This document shows positions 1 to 8,363 of a stretch of DNA of 64,000 nucleotides, one piece after another. Positions within the stretch are counted from its first letter, which is position 1. The number at the start of each line of letters is the position of its first letter. Location of the stretch: positions 126,806,830 through 126,870,829 of the forward strand of contig OX352773.1 of NCBI GenBank assembly GCA_947095535.1, given 5' to 3'. This DNA comes from Poecilobothrus nobilitatus (Eukaryota; Arthropoda; Insecta; Diptera; Dolichopodidae). A program made the position numbers and the translations under genes. The notes below the pieces were generated by a model. That model was not told the DNA's origin. It made no database searches and saw only the letters and a list, made by a program, of their open reading frames with translations.

Positions 1-474
1 TATTGAAATGTTAACCTCTGAGCATAATTTTTTTATTTCTTTTTTATCAATTTAGGAATTTTGCAAACAGATTATAAATAAAGTATGTAAGATTAAAAAC
101 TCGTGTGCTGTATATAACTTTATACTGGATGAAAATATTATAATTTTACCAGAAAACTTTTACCTAATTAAAAATGCATAATTGAATTCAAAATTTAATT
201 TTTATTCATGTAACATTTTTAAAAAAGGGAAAAAGTCGAATTGAAGTTATAAGATAAAAAAAAATGTATTGAATTCAGTTAAACGTTCAATTCGGCATAA
301 AAAATCCCTGTAAAGCAAAATTATAAGATAAATAGATTTTTAAAACTTTTGACAAATATTACAAACAAGCAAATTAAAAAATTCTATAATAATAATAAAA
401 GTAAAACTTAACAAAAAAGTTAAAACTTAACACTTGAAGGCTCCGATGATAAGTTGACGATTGTAAAAAAAATG
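1..474. other. AT-rich flank without recognisable gene
   Basis: No open frame of note, no RNA gene and no transposon domain is visible. The stretch is the pre-insertion neighbour of the LTR retrotransposon that begins at 479. Confidence 0.5.
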
Positions 475-478
475 TATA
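475..478. repeat. Left 4-bp target duplication (TATA) of LTR retrotransposon
   Basis: TATA directly precedes the LTR edge at 479 and recurs at 20823-20826 directly after the other LTR. Four-base duplications of this kind are normal for gypsy-type errantiviruses. Confidence 0.75.
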
Positions 479-740
479 AGTTAATGAAAATAAAAAACAG
501 GTGTTTTATTTCACTCTAAATTTTATTCTAAAAAACATTTTAAAATACAGACTTAAAATACATTTAATGTAAGTTACATTATTGATAACGCAGCAATTTT
601 TACATTACTTTTATTAAAAATTATAAGTGTATTACATTACAGGTTATTGCATTATTATTAATAATGATAATACAATGAATGGATTTAGTATTGTGCAATC
701 ATTAAAAGGTGATTAAATTAACATATTTGATTGGAGCATT
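479..740 (-). repeat. 3' LTR of errantivirus-like element, distal part
   Basis: Aligns with 20427-20685 of the intact 5' LTR. It is separated from the rest of the same LTR (16952-17084) by the Polinton-1 insertion. The ends are AGTTAATG on the plus strand and the AGCATT target site at 735-740. Confidence 0.8.
735..740. repeat. Left target-site duplication of Polinton-1 (AGCATT)
   Basis: AGCATT lies directly before the AGTAGTAA terminus at 741 and recurs at 16946-16951 directly after the other terminus. Polintons characteristically make 6-bp duplications. The empty 5' LTR has a single AGCATT at the homologous place. Confidence 0.93.
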
Positions 741-1280
741 AGTAGTAATAGTAGCGCTTTGGCATGGGAAAATAATTATGCAAATTAGGTCAAAGTAATA
801 GTAGCGCTTTGGCATGGGAAAATAATTATGCAAATTAGGTCAATGACCTTGGGCGTTTACTTTGTTGTTGAGAGCTTTTTTAAGGAATGTTGTAGTGTAA
901 AAAAACAGGTAGCAAATTAGATGTCGTGATTGGCGTTTGCATAATTAGTTTCCGGAAAAGTGTTTGTAAATAATATAGAAGGTCAACTAGATAATGTGGA
1001 ACAAGTAGATAGTGCAATGACCTAAACAGGTGTGTAGTATTTCTACCGGTTGCATGATTAGTTTCCGGAAAAAGCTTTTGTAAATAATACAAGTAAGTGC
1101 AATGATCTTGTTGTGATAGTATATAGTAACATAGATTATTGTAAATAATAAGAATTTATTTTATTTTTTAATAAAAAGCTTTCACGGTCAATCAGTTATT
1201 TTAACACAAGAATGCAGTTGTTATTTATGAGATAAATAAAATGCAGATATTGACCTTGATATTGTATCTTATTTTTAAAG
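741..1280. repeat. Left terminal inverted repeat of Polinton-1
   Basis: The outer part (741-1033) is an almost exact inverted match of 16653-16945. The inner part (about 1034-1280) matches 16211-16652 only with substitutions and large gaps, the right copy being longer. Short ORFs inside are fortuitous. Confidence 0.9.
744..843. repeat. 50-bp tandem duplication at the Polinton-1 tip
   Basis: Units 744-793 and 794-843 are identical and contain GCGCTTTGGCATGGG. The inverted copy at the right tip is also duplicated, with one base differing in the inner unit. Polinton-2 carries only one unit of a related sequence. Confidence 0.85.
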
Positions 1281-1738
1281 TAATTTTAAAAAAAATGTAT
1301 TTATTGATTAATTGTTGTGTTTATTGCAGAAAAAATTTTTAAAGAAAAAATCCAGGTGTTTGAGAAAAATTTATGTTAATGTTAATTGATTTATTATATT
1401 AACTACTTTGTATTTTGCAAATAAAAAAGTCAGTTATTCTTAAATTTTTTGCTACTTTGTATAAGTAAATTAAATTTTCTGTTATTGTAGATACAAATTA
1501 AAGCATTATAAAATCAAATAGATTTATTGTGTTGCAGAAAAAATTTTTAAAGAAAAAATGCAGGTGTTTGATATGAATTTATGTTAATGTTAATTGAATT
1601 ATTATATTAACTACTTTGTATTTTGCGAATAAATAAACGTCAACTATTAGTATTTTTACATTGCAAATTTGAAGTGAGTTATGGCTAGCTATAAATGAGC
1701 AAAAAAAAAAAAATTAAAAATAAAAAAGCAAATTAGTT
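1281..1738. repeat. Gene-free interval with a diverged direct repeat
   Basis: About 104 bases starting GCAGAAAAAATTTTTAAAG at 1326 recur from 1534 (to about 1637) with few differences, a spacing of 208. The unit contains a TATTAACTACTTTGTATTTTGC segment. No coding frame; it lies between the terminal repeat and the integrase stop. Confidence 0.7.
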
Positions 1739-2659
1739 TCATATAATATCGTTTTTATTTACCCAAGAATTGTGATCTTTATCAAAACCTAACCATTTAA
1801 CAAAAACCTGATTTCCTTTTCTTTTCAATATTTTTTCAACAAGAAAAGTGTCAGGATTTTTGACGCGAGTAAGTTCATACTCGTAAAAAGAACCTGAAAT
1901 CGGTGTTTTTGTATAATCAAGTAAGTTGTAAGTAATTGGATCTGTGCGTTTTACTTCTTTAATTGTAAATATTTCTGTTGACCAGTTTGGTTGATAACCT
2001 TTTGCAAAGTTTCTTTTGTATTTACTTATGCGTACATAATCTCCAACTTTATATTTTGCTTTCTGATAAAATTTCGGTTGCATGTAAATGTTCTTCAAAA
2101 TATATTTCTCGTTTGCTTTTGTAACTTTTTTAGGTTGAAGTTTAATTGTCCGATGATATGTTGAGTTGTATTTCTCAATAAGTGAGGGTAAAATAGATAT
2201 CCATTTATAATTACCCTGAAAACTAAACTGCTTCCACATTGAATGTTTTAAAGTACGGTTAAAACGTTCTACTATGGATGCTTTCATTTCAGAATATGTA
2301 TGATAATGATTAATTTTTTTTCTTTCCATAAGTTTTCTAAATTCTTTGTTAAAAAATTCTTTACCTTGATCAGATTGAATATTTTTTGGGAGTGTTCCAG
2401 CACGTTTGAAAATGTTTTGCATACCAAGTAAAACGTTATTAGCATTTTTAGTTTTAATTGGTTCAGCATAAGCATATTTCGAAAAGATGTCTATTACAAT
2501 TAATAAATATTTATTTCCTTTGTTATACTTTGCATATGGAATCATTTCTACTAAATCAATTTGCCATGTATCGTTTAAACCTTTCTGATTAAATTTTCTT
2601 CGACGAAAGTTTCGTTTGGCTGGTCTATGTATTTCCGATACTATTTGTGCTCGTGACAT
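1739..2659 (-). CDS. Polinton integrase (retrovirus-like, DDE) with C-terminal chromodomain
   Basis: 306 residues, intact. The catalytic core shows WQIDLVEM (Asp35), QSDQGKEFF (Asp97) and SIVERFNRT (Glu131), the retroviral-type DDE triad with 33 residues between the second Asp and the Glu. An SH3-like DNA-binding segment follows (about 204-265, KVGDYVRISKYKR) and the end (about 258-306, with FLVEKIL...VKWLGF...SWV) is a chromodomain, which in transposons can steer insertion to marked chromatin. It joins the linear element to host DNA. There is no obvious HHCC zinc finger before the core; the overlapping upstream frame (2625-2921) has the cysteines instead. It is transcribed divergently from the ATPase gene. 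Confidence 0.93.
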   Translation of the reverse strand: MSRAQIVSEIHRPAKRNFRRRKFNQKGLNDTWQIDLVEMIPYAKYNKGNKYLLIVIDIFSKYAYAEPIKTKNANNVLLGMQNIFKRAGTLPKNIQSDQGKEFFNKEFRKLMERKKINHYHTYSEMKASIVERFNRTLKHSMWKQFSFQGNYKWISILPSLIEKYNSTYHRTIKLQPKKVTKANEKYILKNIYMQPKFYQKAKYKVGDYVRISKYKRNFAKGYQPNWSTEIFTIKEVKRTDPITYNLLDYTKTPISGSFYEYELTRVKNPDTFLVEKILKRKGNQVFVKWLGFDKDHNSWVNKNDII

Positions 2660-2921
2660 TATACTTGTACCATTTAATCAGATTTTCCAATTCTATTTTA
2701 TAATTTTCTATAGAGCAACAGTTACATGTATCCGGTCCAGATGACGAGTTGTCGTAAGCCCAAGGACAAAGAGCAAAATGAGTTCCGTATATTGACGTAA
2801 ATTTTTCTGTTATTGAAAATTCTTTAATGTATTTATACATGTGAAAAATACGTTGCTTATGCTCATTTAATAACACAGAGGAATATGATTTTAAAAACTC
2901 TTCCACTTCTTTTACCTCCAT
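2625..2921 (-). CDS. Cys/His-rich small protein overlapping the integrase start
   Basis: 98 residues. The second half contains YGTHFALCPWAY then DTCNCC, a plausible zinc site, followed by LIKWYKYNV. It overlaps the integrase start by 35 nt in another frame. Polinton-2 has the same protein upstream of its integrase with the same motifs and again a 35-nt overlap, so it is probably a real gene and not a shadow. It may supply an integrase zinc-binding function in trans or through frameshifting, but that is inference. A TATAAAAG box lies 34 nt before its start on the minus strand. No function is assigned. Confidence 0.7.
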   Translation of the reverse strand: MEVKEVEEFLKSYSSVLLNEHKQRIFHMYKYIKEFSITEKFTSIYGTHFALCPWAYDNSSSGPDTCNCCSIENYKIELENLIKWYKYNVTSTNSIGNT

Positions 2922-2955
2922 CTTTTAAATTGAGAATAAGTTATACACGTTTTTG

Positions 2956-2963
2956 CTTTTATA
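2956..2963 (-). promoter_or_regulatory. TATA box for the integrase transcription unit
   Basis: TATAAAAG on the minus strand, 34 nt before the ATG at 2921. It overlaps a plus-strand TATATATT (2960-2967) about 50 nt before the ATPase ATG, so one AT core probably serves both directions. Confidence 0.55.
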
Positions 2964-3018
2964 TATTTGAAGAGCAAATCTAAGTACCTTTCAATGACTT
3001 TTAAAACGCGAACCAATA

Positions 3019-3732
3019 ATGATATATTTTAATCATCCATTTACAATGATGGTGGCGGGACCATCTGGATGTGGGAAAACAACATTTGTTTGCAACTTGA
3101 TCAAAAATATTACTAGATTGATACATCCCAAAATTGAAAAAATAAAATGGTGTAACCCAGAAATTTCTGCGGTTCCAAGAAATACAGATTTCCCTGATAT
3201 AGATTTTTATGCCGGCATTCCGGAAAAGCTTAGTGAAAATGAAAATAAACCTACTTTAATTGTTTTAGATGATTTAATGTTAGATTCAGCAAACAAACAA
3301 GTATGTGAACTTTTTACTAAAGGTTCGCACCACCGTAATTTGTCTATTATATTATTAACGCAAAACATTTTTCATCAGGGGAAATTCTCACGAGATATTT
3401 CATTAAATTGTAAATATTTGGTACTTTTTAAAAACCCTCGAGATAAATCACAGATTTTTCCTCTAGCTAGACAACTATATCCGGAAAATATAAAAGGCTT
3501 CCTGGGGGTATATAATGAATCAACATCAAACCCACATGGTTATATTGTATTAGATTTAACACAAGACATTAGCGATTTGTTTCGAATTAGAACCAACATA
3601 TTCTCAGAGGAATATTGCGTTTGTTTTTGTGCTACCAAAGATTTAAACAATTGCTTAAAATATGAAACGGTTGAAGAAAAACCGACATATGTTACATGTA
3701 CTAGAAAAATGCAACAACAAGAATTTTCGTAA
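3019..3732 (+). CDS. Genome-packaging ATPase (FtsK/HerA, A32-like)
   Basis: 237 residues. Walker A is GPSGCGKTT (residues 14-22) and Walker B is LIVLDDLM (Asp84, Asp85), with a downstream SIILLTQN sensor-like strand and FSRDISLNCKYLVLFKNPRDK, all typical of Polinton and nucleocytoplasmic-virus DNA packaging ATPases. The expected job is pumping the linear genome into preformed capsids using ATP. The gene is first in the plus-strand virion module and its 3' end overlaps the next ORF by 71 nt. Intact; the Polinton-2 copy has one stop. Confidence 0.92.
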   Translation: MIYFNHPFTMMVAGPSGCGKTTFVCNLIKNITRLIHPKIEKIKWCNPEISAVPRNTDFPDIDFYAGIPEKLSENENKPTLIVLDDLMLDSANKQVCELFTKGSHHRNLSIILLTQNIFHQGKFSRDISLNCKYLVLFKNPRDKSQIFPLARQLYPENIKGFLGVYNESTSNPHGYIVLDLTQDISDLFRIRTNIFSEEYCVCFCATKDLNNCLKYETVEEKPTYVTCTRKMQQQEFS

Positions 3733-3994
3733 AAATATTCTAAAATATTGTGATGATGATATAATAAAAACTATTGCTGAAATTGCGATTAATGTGTTAA
3801 ACGGGAACAATAAAATATCACCATCACAAAAAACAAAACTAAAAAAATATAAAAAACAATTAAGACTCTTAGCGTGTCCACAAAAAGGTATAAAAGCTAA
3901 ACGAAAAATGTTAATTCAACATGGAGGATTTTTACCTACATTAATTGGTACTATATTATCTGGTATAATAGGAAAACTTCTCAGTAAGACATAA
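3662..3994 (+). CDS. Conserved small basic Polinton protein with C-terminal hydrophobic GGFL segment
   Basis: 110 residues starting MKRLKKNRH, the same start as in Polinton-2 (MKRLKINRH), although the region overlaps the ATPase frame. A basic middle (about 60-85) leads to a hydrophobic, glycine-rich tail beginning GGFLPTLIGTILSGIIG. Proteins with this layout recur in animal Polintons from general knowledge; the tail suggests membrane insertion or capsid-lining, possibly a minor virion protein. The stop codon and the next start share a base (TAATG). The function is unknown. Confidence 0.8.
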   Translation: MKRLKKNRHMLHVLEKCNNKNFRKNILKYCDDDIIKTIAEIAINVLNGNNKISPSQKTKLKKYKKQLRLLACPQKGIKAKRKMLIQHGGFLPTLIGTILSGIIGKLLSKT

Positions 3995-4701
3995 TGCAGC
4001 GAATGATTGTTATGTCACCAGAAATATTTTCAAAATTTAGCAAATTATTTCAAGATGATAAAAACTTAGATTTATTGGATCAAAAAATGAAAAAAGTTTT
4101 ATATGATAAAAAATTAAAACCATTGCAAAAATGGTATTTATATCGTCAAAATCTCATTAAATACGGAATTAACAAAAGGCATACAAAAAAATTACCAGAA
4201 AAGTTAAATAATGTTACATTTAATACAGGTACTCAAACAAAATTCTTTTCTAAGCGAAATGCATATACAGAAACTGAATTACCTAAATACAAATCAACGT
4301 CAACACAAACTAAATTTTTACCATTAGTTACTGATGATGTGTTTGAATATGACCCTAAAAAAGAACATTCAAATATGGATGTTGATTTAACAAATTACGA
4401 TTTAGATGATGAAAATTCATTTAAAAAATTAGCTCAAACTGAAATGTTGAAAGATGAAAAATTAGTCGAAAGACCATCTCTAAGCTCTGATTATCGAATG
4501 TTTGAAACACCAAGTGGTGATGTAATTACCGTTGCTGTACCATCTCCTGAAAAAAAGAAGACACTAAGATCGGCTGGTAGTTCAATTTCCTCAACTATAC
4601 TTTCACAGTTTCCTGAAACAAAAAAACGAAAACTAAAACCTTTACTAAGAAGTCCAAAACTAAGAACTTCATCAACACCGGAGTGGACAACATATAAATA
4701 G
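3994..4701 (+). CDS. Conserved Polinton protein, structured N-terminus and disordered tail
   Basis: 235 residues. The N-terminal 60 residues (motifs LDQKMKKVL and LQKWYLYRQNL) match the Polinton-2 counterpart and look helical. The rest is polar, with repeated TQTKF motifs at about 77-108, basic stretches, and a conserved TTYK end. It is perhaps a scaffold or minor virion component, inferred only from position between ATPase and capsid genes. The last codons (ACA TAT AAA TAG) double as a TATAAATA box for the following gene. Confidence 0.8.
   Translation: MQRMIVMSPEIFSKFSKLFQDDKNLDLLDQKMKKVLYDKKLKPLQKWYLYRQNLIKYGINKRHTKKLPEKLNNVTFNTGTQTKFFSKRNAYTETELPKYKSTSTQTKFLPLVTDDVFEYDPKKEHSNMDVDLTNYDLDDENSFKKLAQTEMLKDEKLVERPSLSSDYRMFETPSGDVITVAVPSPEKKKTLRSAGSSISSTILSQFPETKKRKLKPLLRSPKLRTSSTPEWTTYK
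4693..4700 (+). promoter_or_regulatory. TATAAATA box before putative penton gene
   Basis: TATAAATA sits inside the last sense codons and stop of the preceding gene and 36 nt before the ATG at 4737, matching the spacing at other genes of both Polintons. Confidence 0.55.
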
Positions 4702-4736
4702 TACAACATTTTATGTTTTAGAAGAAGTTAACAAAG

Positions 4737-5675
4737 ATGGATAGTCAAGATGACTTCTATGTAACATTGTTTAGTAATGATAATCTAAAACTGTTTCCAG
4801 ACAACACTTTAGCTTCATTCGAAAATAAATTACCTATTCACTTTGATTTAAGAAATGGTAATTGGAAAGTTGGTCTTTCAGAAATTTATCTGAACGATTT
4901 CCTACAAACAGAACAATTTAACAAAGAGAATTGTGCTTTTATTAATATTGGGCAGTATAATGTTTATGTAAGAAACATTGAAAAACCTCTTGAAAAAATC
5001 AAAGTAACCAAATCTATAGGCTACACATATTATTCATATAACGATTCGGAATTACATTTAGATGATTGGAAGTTTAATTTTTTGCCAACGCTTATTAAAA
5101 ATATAACTCCTAATCCCGGATTTACTCGAAACCAAGTTTTTACTGAATTTTTTAATGAAGTTTTGACATATATTTCTAATCCTAAAAATTATGATGATGT
5201 AACATTTAAAAAAGTGTCAGAATCTAACCGAGGGGACTTAATTCGAATATCGCAGACTTTTGATGAAGATAGTTTTTATATAAAAGTTAATCAGAGTTAT
5301 AATGTAAAAACATTATTAACTGAATTATTTCAACAGAAAAAAAATATAAAAAATTTCAAAACAAAATTACCTGAACTATTCAAATTAGCTGTTGCTAAAA
5401 ATAAAGATGAATTGAATGGAATGGTGTTGATTTATTCAGATATAGTTCAATCTTCTGTTTTTGGAAGTAGCAAAGTTCGGGCGTTGAGAGCTATCAACAT
5501 AGAAAATTGTAGAATACCTACAAATACTGAATTTAAAAACGTCCATTACATACCTATAGAAAAAAATATTTTTGAAACAATAGCAATTAAAATTTGCAAT
5601 CAATACGGTGATGGAATAAATTTTGTTTCCAGTTACTATCCAACAAAAATTGTATTACACTTTAAAAAGCATTGA
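4737..5675 (+). CDS. Putative minor capsid (penton-like) protein
   Basis: 312 residues. The start (DFYVTLFSNDNLKLFPDNT, then WKVGLSEIY) and end (MVLIYSDIV...IPIEKNIFETIAIKICNQYG...KIVLHFKK) are signatures of a virion-type protein found next to the major capsid gene in animal Polintons. Polinton minor capsid proteins have a jelly-roll fold and are thought to form pentons; assigning this ORF to that role follows from gene order and its beta-rich pattern, not from a search. Intact here, frameshifted in Polinton-2. Confidence 0.7.
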   Translation: MDSQDDFYVTLFSNDNLKLFPDNTLASFENKLPIHFDLRNGNWKVGLSEIYLNDFLQTEQFNKENCAFINIGQYNVYVRNIEKPLEKIKVTKSIGYTYYSYNDSELHLDDWKFNFLPTLIKNITPNPGFTRNQVFTEFFNEVLTYISNPKNYDDVTFKKVSESNRGDLIRISQTFDEDSFYIKVNQSYNVKTLLTELFQQKKNIKNFKTKLPELFKLAVAKNKDELNGMVLIYSDIVQSSVFGSSKVRALRAINIENCRIPTNTEFKNVHYIPIEKNIFETIAIKICNQYGDGINFVSSYYPTKIVLHFKKH

Positions 5676-5689
5676 TTCCCCAAAAACAA

Positions 5690-5697
5690 TATAAATA
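5690..5697 (+). promoter_or_regulatory. TATAAATA box before basic virion protein gene
   Basis: Lies in the short gap after the penton-like ORF, 30 nt before the ATG at 5728. Confidence 0.55.
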
Positions 5698-5727
5698 CTA
5701 CTACTCAAATATGATATCCTATCAAAC

Positions 5728-6168
5728 ATGGAAAGAGCTTACGTGAGATATTATTCCTCTCAGGTAGGAGGGGGAATCAACGATATTGGGCCTTTATTAC
5801 AATTTTATCCAGCTATACAAAAAGGTCGTGGTTTTGGAAATATATTCGGAAGTTTAATTCGTTACTTAAAGCCAGTTTTTACATCAGGTTGGGACTTAAT
5901 TAAAAAAGAGGCTGTAAACACAAGTAAAAATATTTTTAATGATATAGCATCTGGTGCAAACATAAAAGAAGCTGTAATTGATCAAAGTAAAGGCGGTATA
6001 AAAAATTTACGGAAATCAGTAGTTAACCAACTGCATTCGATGTATGGTGGAAGACAAAGAACTATAAAAAGACAAAGAGCTATTAAAAGACAAACAGTTT
6101 CTAAAAAGACACATTTGAAGTCGAAACGACGAAAAAAGCAAAGTAAAACATCCGACATATTCAACTAA
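5728..6168 (+). CDS. Basic minor virion/core-like protein with candidate protease cleavage site
   Basis: 146 residues. The N-terminus is YVRYY followed by glycine-rich DIGP and a KGRGFGNIFGSLIRYLKP segment; a helical middle follows, and from about residue 105 a strongly Lys/Arg-rich tail ends SDIFN. The layout (amphipathic glycine-rich part, then DNA-binding-like tail) resembles adenovirus minor core or pVI-type proteins by analogy only. At 6040-6054 the sequence MYGG-R fits the adenovirus protease consensus (M/I/L)XGG-X, just before the basic tail. Polinton-2 has MYGS-G at the same place, fitting the alternative consensus. Confidence 0.75.
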   Translation: MERAYVRYYSSQVGGGINDIGPLLQFYPAIQKGRGFGNIFGSLIRYLKPVFTSGWDLIKKEAVNTSKNIFNDIASGANIKEAVIDQSKGGIKNLRKSVVNQLHSMYGGRQRTIKRQRAIKRQTVSKKTHLKSKRRKKQSKTSDIFN

Positions 6169-6170
6169 AA

Positions 6171-7484
6171 ATGGAATGTATGAAATCTGAACTTGATCTT
6201 TTTGCGTCATTACCCGTACAAACAAGTATTTTGCGTTCAGAAGAGGTAGCATACAATCCTTTAGCTTCTTTAGAGGCATCACCGTCAACTATTGAATTTG
6301 TTTCCCTTGGAAATGGAGATACATATCGAGATTTATCCTCCACCTATATAAAATTTAAAGTTCAAATATTAAAAAAAGATGGATCAGTTTGGAGTGCAAA
6401 TGATAAAGTAGGAACCGGAACTGAAGCAAGACCAGCTCCGCAGCCCAGTGTTGTAAATAATTTATTACACTCTTTAATTAAACAATGTAATGTAACTCTA
6501 AACGGAAAAAACATCACTCCTTCAGACTCCTTATACCATTATAAAGCATACTTAACTACTTTACTAAATTATGGTACAGATTCCAGTCAAACACATTTGG
6601 AAGCATCTGGTTGGGAATTGGATAAACCAAATGTAAATGATTTTAGTAATTCTGGTTCTAAATCAAGACAAAAATCATACAACAATTCTACTGTAGTAGA
6701 ATTAATGGGAAAATTACATGTAGATTTCTTCAATACTCCTAAATTACTTTTAAATAATGTTGACATTCGAATTGCTTTAGCCCTAGAAAAACAGGATTTT
6801 TTTATTTTCTTTAACGATGCCGATGAAAGCTATTTAAAAATTCTCGAAGCTACGTTATACATGAAACATTTAACAATTAATCCTAGTATATTGATAGCAC
6901 ATAATACTGTATTGGAAAAGGCTAACGCGAAATATTTTTATACCAGAAGTGAAATCAAAACATTTACAATTCCAGCTAACACATCTAACATATCATTGGA
7001 TAATATATTTATAGGGCAAATACCAAAAGCTCTAGTATTTTGTATGGTTAATAATGAAAACTTCAATGGTAAGAGATCAAAAAATCCATACCATTTCGAC
7101 CATCAAAATCTCACACAATTTCAATTATATGTGAATGGAGTGCCTACACCAAACTCTGCAATTGAAACAAGTTTTACACCGAATAATTCTTGTAATTCTC
7201 GAGCATATTTAACATTATTTAGCGGAACAGGTATACATCATTCTGATAGAGGACATCAAATTTCAAAAGAATTATTTTCAAAAGGTTATACAATACTGGC
7301 TTTTGATTTATCACCAGACGGCTCGGGAACAGATACATGTCAGAGTTTATTAAACCAGGGAGTAGTAAAGATTGAAGCAAGACTCAGCTCTCCATTAACT
7401 TCAACATTAACTTGTATTGTATTTGCAGAATTCGATGCTAATATCGAAATTGATAAAAATCGTAACGTCTACGTGAACATATAA
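6171..7484 (+). CDS. Major capsid protein (double jelly-roll)
   Basis: 437 residues, intact. Diagnostic stretches are ELDLFASLPVQTSI near the start, SLGNGDTYRDLSSTYIKFK (about 45-63), VVNNLLHSLIKQCNVTLNG (about 93-111), YKAYLTTLLNYG and, late, YLTLFSGTG. These are the hallmarks of the Polinton hexon-like capsid protein, often labelled F54H12.2-like in animal annotations. The ORF starts two bases after the preceding stop, with no TATA box of its own, so it may share a transcript with the basic protein. Two ATGs (codons 1 and 4) are possible. Confidence 0.9.
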   Translation: MECMKSELDLFASLPVQTSILRSEEVAYNPLASLEASPSTIEFVSLGNGDTYRDLSSTYIKFKVQILKKDGSVWSANDKVGTGTEARPAPQPSVVNNLLHSLIKQCNVTLNGKNITPSDSLYHYKAYLTTLLNYGTDSSQTHLEASGWELDKPNVNDFSNSGSKSRQKSYNNSTVVELMGKLHVDFFNTPKLLLNNVDIRIALALEKQDFFIFFNDADESYLKILEATLYMKHLTINPSILIAHNTVLEKANAKYFYTRSEIKTFTIPANTSNISLDNIFIGQIPKALVFCMVNNENFNGKRSKNPYHFDHQNLTQFQLYVNGVPTPNSAIETSFTPNNSCNSRAYLTLFSGTGIHHSDRGHQISKELFSKGYTILAFDLSPDGSGTDTCQSLLNQGVVKIEARLSSPLTSTLTCIVFAEFDANIEIDKNRNVYVNI

Positions 7485-7487
7485 AAG
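7480..7487 (+). promoter_or_regulatory. TATA box overlapping the capsid gene stop
   Basis: TATAAAAG contains the TAA stop of the capsid gene (7482-7484) and lies 33 nt before the ATG at 7521. Polinton-2 has TATAAATA over the stop at the same place. Confidence 0.55.
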
Positions 7488-7520
7488 GAAGTTTAGCGAA
7501 CCATCTCTATTCATTTCACA

Positions 7521-7886
7521 ATGACATGTGCTCTAGTAGATTTATCGTTCTGTACGGACGATAACAATACAATATTTGTAAAAAATATTGCTGTGGCTGG
7601 TATTAAAGAAAAATGTAAAACTATTGTAAAAGAATTAAAGTATAAATTTCCTGTCAGAGATTTGAAAAAAACAGATATTGAGAATTACTCTTTTGGACAT
7701 ATCGATAACGAAAAAGTAACTAATAACTTAATAAATTTGCTTGAAAAATTCGATATAGTCTTAACAAATGGAAAACTTAAAGCAGAATTTTTAACAACAT
7801 TTGTACGAGGAAATACTCGACTAATTGATATTTCCCGTTTGCAAGAAAATGAATACACTTCAGATTTCAAAGGTTCTGAAATGTAA
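7521..7886 (+). CDS. Conserved Polinton accessory protein A (short paralogue of the 8942-9439 product)
   Basis: 121 residues. It begins TCALVDLSFCTDDNN and contains FDIVLTNGKLKAEFL; the Polinton-2 homologue (61383-61718) keeps TCALVDVTFCCDDKN and FDIIIRKEKIKKDFL. The pattern (strand VDLxF, then a second strand, then FDxVxxxGxxKxxFL) matches the minus-strand protein at 8942-9439, so the two appear to be diverged copies. This copy lacks the C-terminal Cys/His part. Its end overlaps the start of the protease gene by 38 nt in another frame. The function is unknown. Confidence 0.75.
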   Translation: MTCALVDLSFCTDDNNTIFVKNIAVAGIKEKCKTIVKELKYKFPVRDLKKTDIENYSFGHIDNEKVTNNLINLLEKFDIVLTNGKLKAEFLTTFVRGNTRLIDISRLQENEYTSDFKGSEM

Positions 7887-8304
7887 TAAGTTAACACATA
7901 AAATATTTAGAGGCGTTTATGCTCTTGATAAATTACCAAAACAAGTTTCAAAACCTAGTATTTTGGTGGTAAATACCGATAATTCTAATGAAAAGGGAAC
8001 ACATTGGTTAGCAATATTTGTTCCAGTTCAAGGGTGTGCAGAATATTTTGATTCATTTGGAAATCCCCCGTTTCACAATGAGATTATAAAATTTCTACAA
8101 AATCAATCAACATGTTTTGTTTTCAACAATAAGCGTTTACAAAGTAATTTAACATCTGTTTGCGGACATTATTGTTGTGTATATCTATGGATGCGAAGTT
8201 CCTGTAAAAGCATAAAATATTTTCTTAATTTATTCGACACATCATCCCCACTTAAAAACGATAAAAAAATACAAAGAATATTTCGAAAAATTTTTAAAAA
8301 ATGA
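7849..8304 (+). CDS. Adenain-type cysteine protease (C5/Ulp1-like)
   Basis: About 151 residues from the ATG at 7849; the frame is open slightly upstream, but the MNTLQ start is mirrored in Polinton-2. The catalytic set is visible: THW (His52), EYFDSFG (Asp68), LQSN (Gln98, oxyanion) and CGHYCC (Cys105). Related proteases mature capsid proteins in adenoviruses and are a Polinton hallmark. A candidate substrate site lies in the basic virion protein at 6040-6054. Intact; in Polinton-2 the His region is deleted. Confidence 0.88.
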   Translation: MNTLQISKVLKCNKLTHKIFRGVYALDKLPKQVSKPSILVVNTDNSNEKGTHWLAIFVPVQGCAEYFDSFGNPPFHNEIIKFLQNQSTCFVFNNKRLQSNLTSVCGHYCCVYLWMRSSCKSIKYFLNLFDTSSPLKNDKKIQRIFRKIFKK

Positions 8305-8315
8305 GGGAGAAAAAA

Positions 8316-8323
8316 TATAAATA
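8316..8323 (+). promoter_or_regulatory. TATAAATA box before the 8364 gene
   Basis: Located in the 59-nt gap after the protease gene, 40 nt before the ATG. Confidence 0.5.
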
Positions 8324-8363
8324 CAAAATTCTAAAATAGAATTCATCAGTTAAAACAAGAAAA

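Noticed and set aside
880..1092. 70-residue minus-strand frame, and its near copy at 16615-16806
   Set aside because: Both lie in the inverted terminal repeats of Polinton-1 and encode the same low-complexity Tyr/Leu sequence; they mirror each other because of the repeat.
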